Below are positions 1-64,000 of a stretch of DNA of 64,000 nt, piece after piece (the stretch's first letter is position 1; every line of letters starts with the position of its first letter). The notes under the pieces are model-generated. The model saw only the letters and a program-made list of their open reading frames with translations, had not been told where the DNA came from and ran no database searches. The translations under genes were made by a program, and so were the position numbers. Source of the DNA: Astropecten irregularis. Lineage: Eukaryota; Echinodermata; Asteroidea; Paxillosida; Astropectinidae. The stretch covers positions 7,708,614-7,772,613 of the forward strand of contig OZ020247.1 of assembly GCA_963971285.1 (NCBI GenBank), written 5' to 3'.

Positions 1-888
1 ACTATCAGCAAAAGAAATAGTCACGGTCCGATTTTTGTAACCAGCCATCAACATAAAATAATCATTCAAAACTTCTCAAACTTCTAAAGAACAAATCTTG
101 TGTCCCATTCGAAGCGAGTCTCCAAACAAACATCAAACAAAGCATGAGGGAGGAATATTTACGTGTACAAACATACAGCTTTTCCCAAATCTAGCCCACC
201 AAAAATACAACAAAAATGCGATCAAACTGCAATTTTGTACAATGCTTTTTTGTCTGTTTTCAACAATTTTAGCGAGAGGTACGCTGAGGTCATTCTTGGA
301 AAACTAAAAGCTAATAAATTGAGCAATACTGTTTTGTCAACCCACAAAAAAAAACTGAGTCAAAAAATGCATAAAAAGGGATTTCTGCCAAAGATAACAA
401 GGTAACGAGGTAGCCTTGGTTACAGAACTGCAACCGAAGTCTAGTATAGGAAAATGGAGGAGCATCTGAACAACAATGTAAAGAATACTTTTAAAGGTGG
501 GGATTTGTTCTGAAATATCTAGACCAATGAAATCTGGATATCTGATTCGTACATTGTTTCAGTTTGTAGAAATCCATCACTGGCTGATAGTGAACAGCGT
601 CCAAATTTGCTTGCTCTAAAGATGAAGTTTTTACTAAAGCAAAAAACAAAAAAATGCCTTAGTTCTCTAGAAATTTGTACAAAAATTATTGCTTTATTCA
701 AACGTCTCAGCTGAGCTGCCCCTTGAAATTAGCAACTTGACCCAAACTGATGTCAACCGCCCCAATCAAAAGACTCTCTGCCACAATTATAAAAAAAAAA
801 AAATTAATCTCTAGTTTCTTTCCATCTATTTAAAGCCATTTTCACACCTTGTTTTTTGTTTGTTAAATATTTACAAAATAAATCCAAG

Positions 889-922
<34 letters not shown>

Positions 923-1090
923 GAATTTCGAGTAGTAGTACCATGATCACACGATTTGTAAAATTACACTACACACACTATAATCTTTATATGAGTCATG
1001 ATCAAACCTTGCATATTTTGTTCCTTTTTTTTTTTATTCGGATTTTCTGGATGTCCAGAGCTTATTATTGTCTTTTCAGGAGCGTTGTCT
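1..1090. other. 3'UTR and downstream flank
   Basis: AT-rich sequence with a run of about 28 A at 895-922 and a shorter T run near 1,025-1,036. No ORF here has coding character or recognisable similarity. It should hold the 3'UTR of the minus-strand gene. Confidence 0.6.
693..698 (-). terminator. candidate polyadenylation signal
   Basis: AATAAA on the minus strand about 395 nt past the smoothelin stop codon. A closer AATAAA at 1,033-1,038 lies only about 55 nt past the stop. I cannot tell which is used without transcript data. Confidence 0.35.
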
Positions 1091-58659
<57,569 letters not shown>

Positions 58660-58899
58660 CTGAACAAGAAGAGGAAAGAAAAAAAGAAGAAAAACCACTT
58701 CAAAATTAATGAACTCCATGCACATGTATTCAACTTGAATACATACATGTACCTTATATGCAGAACTTTCAATTTGTTTCAATTGATGATGAATTTCTCA
58801 GCAGTTCACCATCACCTCCAAGAGTTTTGTATAATGTGCAGGTTTGTGGATATTTCACACTCACAGAAGTTGAAGCTCCGTACAAATGTTCAAAACAGA

Positions 58900-59032
58900 G
58901 TGTCTATTTCAAATCCATAGCCAAAAGCCTCTATCTGTGGTACCTGTTTCTTTGAAATGAAACAGAGCCAAAGCCAAAGCCAGAGCCAAAGGCGGAGTCA
59001 TGGCAAGAGCCAAGGTTTGGTAGAAGGCCTTT
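58900..59032. mobile_element. degenerate family G end
   Basis: AGCCAAAAGCCTCTATCTGT then GAGCCAAAGCCAAAGCCAGA and CCAAGGTTTGGTAGAAGGCC; the left part is missing. Confidence 0.55.
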
Positions 59033-59804
59033 GTATAGCAGGCTAATGTTGCATGGACACCACACCAACAATACCCCAACTTGGATGGCTAAACTACAAA
59101 TTGTTTATGCATACAGGTGCATAAAGACTACTTTCATAGGCCTATTAAACAACATTTCTAGAACTGTTTAGCTTTCTCTGGCAGTCAGGGCCATCTGCTT
59201 GGAGCAATTACTTCAACAAACTGTACTCCTGTTGACATATCAAGGATTTCTCCAAGCCCACAATCAAATCCAGCACCATAAAAGTTATGGTCCAAATTCC
59301 TCTTGTGTATATTTTGACATCACACCCGAACATAAAATACCAACATCAAAAAAAGTAAAAGGTGGAACTGTTTGTTATTTTCTAAGAAACTGTCTATTCT
59401 TGGAGACCTTGTCCCATCACAATATTTATGCAGAGGGAAACGATTCCCCTGCTGAGATGCTAGGTTATCCAACTGTAGGACAAATATAACATGTCTGGTA
59501 ATAGTCTCTCCCAATGGGCATACCAATGTAAGATACGGGCAACATTCATGAGAGGCATAAATGTTAAGGGAATGAAATGTGAATCAGATGGAATGGATGT
59601 TTCGTCTGTTCTCTTTCCTCACTGCAATTTTCTAAAGGCTGGTCGTACGTTTGGTCCGACACTCAGAAATTGTAATTTTTTTAAATTGACTCCAAATTCT
59701 CCCGAGCTCTCAGGCTCAAGTGAGACCATGGATGAATTTCACAAAACACTATTTTCGGGTATCACACCAGTGATTTGTATTGGGACATCACACTTTTTAA
59801 TATT

Positions 59805-59961
59805 AGGTGCGTTCGAGTAGCTTCCCTCAGTCAATACGGGTCACGTCACCCGGATCAGCCACCACAGCCGGGCTAATCGAATGCTTGCTTTAAGTTAAAC
59901 GTCAGACCTAATCGAACGGTACAGGGCTGACTCGGACTCGGTGACCTGCTCAAATGCACCT
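59805..59961. mobile_element. 157-bp element with GTGCGTTCGAG ends
   Basis: AGGTGCGTTCGAGTAGC ... CTGCTCAAATGCACCT, with GTCTGATTCG-like inner arms. The GCGTTCGAGC core is shared with the nested element at 33,918. Confidence 0.6.
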
Positions 59962-61067
59962 TAAGACTTGTAGACAAGTCGTTAGAGGTCGCGGTGATCG
60001 TCTCTGCTTTTCATACTATCTCATGAGACTCCTGGCTCTGGCAACATTTCGGCTCTCGGGACCAATTTCATAACTAAAGACTTGTACAAATTGAAAGCAG
60101 TTTGTACATTGTACATGTACATGGCCTATTTTATCCACACATTACCACACTGTGGTTTATTGTGGTATGCATATACCTACATGTATACCACACTTTATAC
60201 CACAGGAAAACATGTTGTAAACTGTGGTATGCAGGTGGGTTAGGGTTAAGACAAGGCCAGAATAATAGGAGGTCAGTGTGTGAGGTGAATACACTGTGCA
60301 CAATGTTCTTATCATGTCCACTATCACACTTAATACCGGTACTTATCAGTTCTTAGTTTTATGTACAATCCTATACACATATGTACATCCTGTATACTTT
60401 TAATTGCTCGCCATTCATGGAACTCAAAGGATTTGACCTTTGCAGGCAAACTTACAGACGACTAGAAACAACGGCAACTTCACACGTGATGCAGGCAGGA
60501 AGAAGTTATACTACTACGTACTGTGAACCTTTGCGATTTGATGCATGGGAGGAAACTGGCAGCCACCTTTTAAGAAGTGATCAAGTGGCTGATTGGCCGA
60601 CCTGAGACAAGACATGCGGCATCATCGGGCTGTTCGGATGCTGCACGTCACGTAACGACAGACCCCACCATGTAGGACTGCGGGGATGGTAGGAAGGGGG
60701 TCCGCTGTTTAGCCCAGTTGGCTGAGATCGGGGACGTTAATTCTACAGAGCTTGTCAGGAGTGGGCAGACTGCCCGGAGAGCGGAAAAGGTTTCATGAAT
60801 GTCGGCCTCACAGTCTTGGATGAGGGTGGTGTGACTATTAATAGTCCCTGAGCTCGATAGGGGGTTGGCTGGAAGCAACTTGGAAGACAGAGTCGGGGTT
60901 CTTGGCAGTCATCCTGGACTACAGTCACTACAAGTGTCATACCATACATGTGGTTCCCTACAATGTCTTCACCATAGTGCCAATATACTGGCTGATCTTA
61001 TCATACTACTCCCAGTCAATGTATAATCATGGTTTATGAACCAATAGTGTTAACTACAGTTCCTCAA

Positions 61068-61233
61068 TAGGGCTCCGCGCTCGTGACGTCACATTCAGAT
61101 GTTCAGACAAACAAGTCGCACATGGCCCAATTAACTTACACACAAGCGTCAATAAGTTTGTTTGAACATCCGGGTAACTATAGCTGTCGATATAAAGGGC
61201 GTATTCTATAAATAGCTTGAGCGCGGAGCCCTA
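61068..61233. mobile_element. 166-bp element, family J (inverse)
   Basis: TAGGGCTCCGCGCTCGTGAC ... GAGCGCGGAGCCCTA; inverse of the 42,116 copy, identical length. Confidence 0.85.
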
Positions 61234-61246
61234 TTGGTATGTCTTA

Positions 61247-61471
61247 AGGCCTTTTCCCACTAGACCGCCCATCCTCGGGGCGAACTCACCCCGGGGTGAA
61301 CATTTCAACCCTGGTCCTGAGCAGGGTTGAACTAACCCTGGAGAAAAGGTAATCTCGGGGATGGCTCAGGGGTGACGGAGGGGTGAACATTTCAAGTGGG
61401 AATCGTGGCTTATTTTCACCCAGGCGTCACCCCGGGGCCACCCCCGAGATTGGTCAAGTAGGAAAAGGCCT
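61247..61471. mobile_element. AGGCCTTTTCCCAC-ended element (225 bp)
   Basis: AGGCCTTTTCCCACTAGACC ... AAGTAGGAAAAGGCCT with CACCCCGGGGTGAA and GGTGAACATTTCAA repeats inside. It is only 13 bp from the family J copy. Confidence 0.8.
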
Positions 61472-61962
61472 ATAGTGCCTCAGTGCAGAAAAGTATTAGC
61501 CATGCTTTTATGGACATTTAGCTCTGTCCTAGTACTTCCTTGAACCCTATTCTTGTACTTGTCCAAAGCATGTCTAACATACATGTACAGTACAACCCCA
61601 AGGACAGGTTTGTTTCATACATCATGCCTGAGGAATCCTCAAACGAACATCATTGGAGTATCAATTCAATAATCCACTCTAATCTCAAGACTGGGCAAAC
61701 TGCCTTGACATTTGGCTGGTTATATGCACTAAGATATGACAAGATGCTTGACAGGAGATGACCAGAAGATGACAACAGATATACAAATATTAATACCCTT
61801 ACTTAATAATCCTTGACCATAAGAGTCATTCAACTTGACAGCGGGGATGACAAAATGACCTGGACTTGACCCTCAACGAAGCAGACTTGTGCGACAACTC
61901 AAGATCAGCCCAAACTTCAGACTTTGCCTTTGGTCCAGGCTTGTCCTATAGGAGTGGCTAAT

Positions 61963-62107
61963 AATGGGAGACTTTGGAGAACCGGTCTTCAAGTCAACAG
62001 CGCATGCACAAGCAATTGAGAGCATTGTGCACGATGTTTTGCGCCTGCGCTGTTGTGCATGCACGTGGGCTGTTGACTTGAAGACCGGTTCTCAAAAGTC
62101 TCCCATT
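61963..62107. mobile_element. palindromic element, family H (copy 2)
   Basis: AATGGGAGACTTTGGAGAAC ... TCAAAAGTCTCCCATT with GGTCTTCAAGTCAACAG arms, 145 bp. Confidence 0.88.
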
Positions 62108-64000
62108 GTCCAACATTCTGACTCAAGACCAGATGTTGGCTGGATGCTGTCCGCAGCGGACAAAAGCAGCATCTGTCATCACTGGACTGACCAATCGGAC
62201 AAGCCCTCTCTGGCTAGAGTGCCTGGAAAAGGCTTGACCACTCTGACTCAAAAACTGAAGACAGCAGGACGAGGGCAGCTCCAGGAAAAGGGAGCATCCG
62301 CCATTAACCGCCCAATCGGGATAATCCAGTTCCGGCTCGGACATCATATCCCGACAGCCGCTCCTCCACAAAATATGTAAATACACAACACACACATGCA
62401 TGTCAATCCTTCACAATCACCTGAGTCAACATCCAGCCTGTCATTAGGTCATATTCAGATCCAAACAAAAAAATTAAAAACACTGATAATGACTCAAAAG
62501 ACGTTTGCCTGTCACCGACGGGAACATGGACATTATAAATAGACGTAAAGTGCGACCAGTCATCATCAGGCTTGACTGGTGAATTCTGCCGGCAAAAATG
62601 TGGGATTGAAAAAAAAAAAGGTTCCAGGTGTGTCTCTTGCTTAACCATGTCTATGTCTTTCAACGTTGAACTTTTGGTGACATTGAGGGGGGAAGGGGGG
62701 TGGAGAGGGAGGGAGGGGGGTGCGGCAATTTGCCATTGATCTAATTTTCACCGGCAAGGTCAGTTTTCTGTCAGAGCATCCTCAACAGACCGTGGCCTGG
62801 TGATTGCTGGGGACATTGTTGGCCAATTCTGGTAATTGGTCAAATTTCCGTCCTCTAGCTCCCTCAAGGTAAATGATGATATCCTAAATGAAGGGGATGG
62901 GGGTGGAAAGAGAACTTGGATCACACAAAAAGAACCACAACTGCTCACAGAAAAGTTTCTTTTACAAGTTTGAGTGCCATGATTGTCAGACAGACACATT
63001 TTACACAATGTACCGACAGTGCAATGATTATACCTGTTAAACCTCAATGACGAACAGGCACACATGTAGGCTACATGTGAAACAGGGGATGACAGACTGA
63101 TTTGTGGGTAGATTATTATAGATACATGTAGATGATTGCGGTGTTAGCCAGAAAGATTATTTTGGGGCACATGAGTGCACTTTATAGTCGCCAGTGATGG
63201 TACCCAAAGACCAATTCAGCTTAATGAGTCATCAACCGCCTCGATCTAAAATGAGAAGTGGCTTAGATCACCACAATGCCACAGAGTCTGACATCCTAGG
63301 ATTCCACAGTTCTATTTGATAAAATGTAGAGAGAACATGGGCAAGACCTGTGTGGCCCCATTCACCACGCACCCACCGACCCCTCCCCTCCCACCAAACT
63401 ACTGCCCCAATCAAGGTTTTATGTAGACTCGGTGAAGACCAAGACTTTGTTTCAGTCGAAGAACTTACTGTTACAATTTACAAATTTCAAACTCAAACCA
63501 ATATTTCCGCGTAAAATACCATTCTCTCTCTAGAATGCAGGATGTTTGAGAAAAGCTGGATTAGAAAACCTGCTAAAAAATCTCACACGCTGATATTTTT
63601 AAACTGCTGCTGAATCAAATTTAAGCAAAATATGAATGTGCACAAAGTCCCTCATTTCAAAATCACAAAATGTTAATTATTGCTTTCTCCAAAGGGTGAA
63701 CTCCAATTTTGATGAAATTTTCATAGGCTTCGGGAAAACTACACATTTCTTCCATAAATCGTACTGTAGCATGACCAATGATGTACCATAGGGAAGGACA
63801 AGACAGTCCAAACAAAGATGATTCCAATTCTCATCCCCAAACCTCATCAAATCTTTGAAATCATCCCCAAAATGGAGATTCTCCCGGACAAAACCAAAAC
63901 AAAACTGAAGTATTGGACACAAGCGCCAAGACCCATCACTCATCAGGTCCCTGATAAACTACAAAAGACCCAAGGCACCCAAGGTATTGTTTAGAGATAA

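Larger units (their letters stand above)
58660..64000. other. upstream region or 5' intron of the smoothelin gene
   Basis: No exon could be supported. Besides the repeats listed, 62.1-64.0 kb is mostly single copy with a purine-rich G tract at 62,685-62,720. A minus-strand frame at 63,677-63,943 (88 codons) is unrecognised, with no splice logic toward exon 1. Confidence 0.6.

Noticed and set aside
62760-63065. Minus-strand frame ending LRELEDGNLTNYQNW...VEDALTEN as a possible 5' smoothelin exon
   Set aside because: Tempting acidic/Leu pattern, but no donor leaves the phase needed by exon 1 before an in-frame stop.
63677-63943. 88-codon minus-strand frame
   Set aside because: No family recognised and no splice context linking it to the gene; left unannotated apart from the flank note.

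Overview
The window is 64 kb of AT-rich, intron-dominated animal nuclear DNA. I read one protein-coding gene. It is on the minus strand, runs from at least 58,659 down to its stop codon at 1,091, and encodes a smoothelin-family cytoskeletal protein. By joining canonical GT-AG splice sites I recover 17 consecutive coding exons. Every junction keeps phase and together they give 1,187 codons plus stop. The 5' end, including the start codon, was not found and probably lies beyond 64,000.

The protein has four copies of the short smoothelin module (IR-x2-L/I-K/R core), two of them close together, a long Ser/Thr/Pro/Lys-rich linker encoded by two large exons, a charged coiled-coil-like segment, and a C-terminal type-2 calponin-homology (CH) domain ending ten residues from the C-terminus. 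Human smoothelin has three such modules; the extra copy here is N-terminal. Such proteins bind actin, tropomyosin and calmodulin in contractile cells. Retention of this architecture outside vertebrates, plus the style of the repeats (many small palindromic elements, frequent TACATGTA strings, AGGCCTTTTCACAC termini), suggests an invertebrate deuterostome, most likely an echinoderm. That assignment is inference.

Layout, right to left in transcription order: 64.0-58.7 kb holds upstream or first-intron sequence with repeats only. 58.66-50.41 kb holds exons 1-6 (modules 1-3). 50.4-43.3 kb is an intron that starts with a cluster of POU/MORE-like sites. 43.31-41.24 kb holds the two large linker exons 7-8. 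41.2-13.8 kb is a 27.4-kb intron with many repeats, GC-richer islands and one perfect CArG box. 13.82-11.0 kb holds exons 9-10 (module 4). 7.55-4.19 kb holds exons 11-15. 2.0-1.09 kb holds exons 16-17 (rest of the CH domain). Below 1.09 kb lies the 3'UTR and flank.

Almost all other recognisable structure is non-autonomous mobile DNA: TTAA-bounded MITEs, palindromic elements sharing the terminus GGGGCCRATTTCA but with unrelated interiors, elements sharing AGGCCTTTTCNCAC ends, two elements of about 1.5 kb, tRNA-derived SINE heads, foldbacks, and several nested insertions that give relative ages. I recognised no transposase or reverse transcriptase. No second protein gene, rRNA, functional tRNA or CRISPR is supported.
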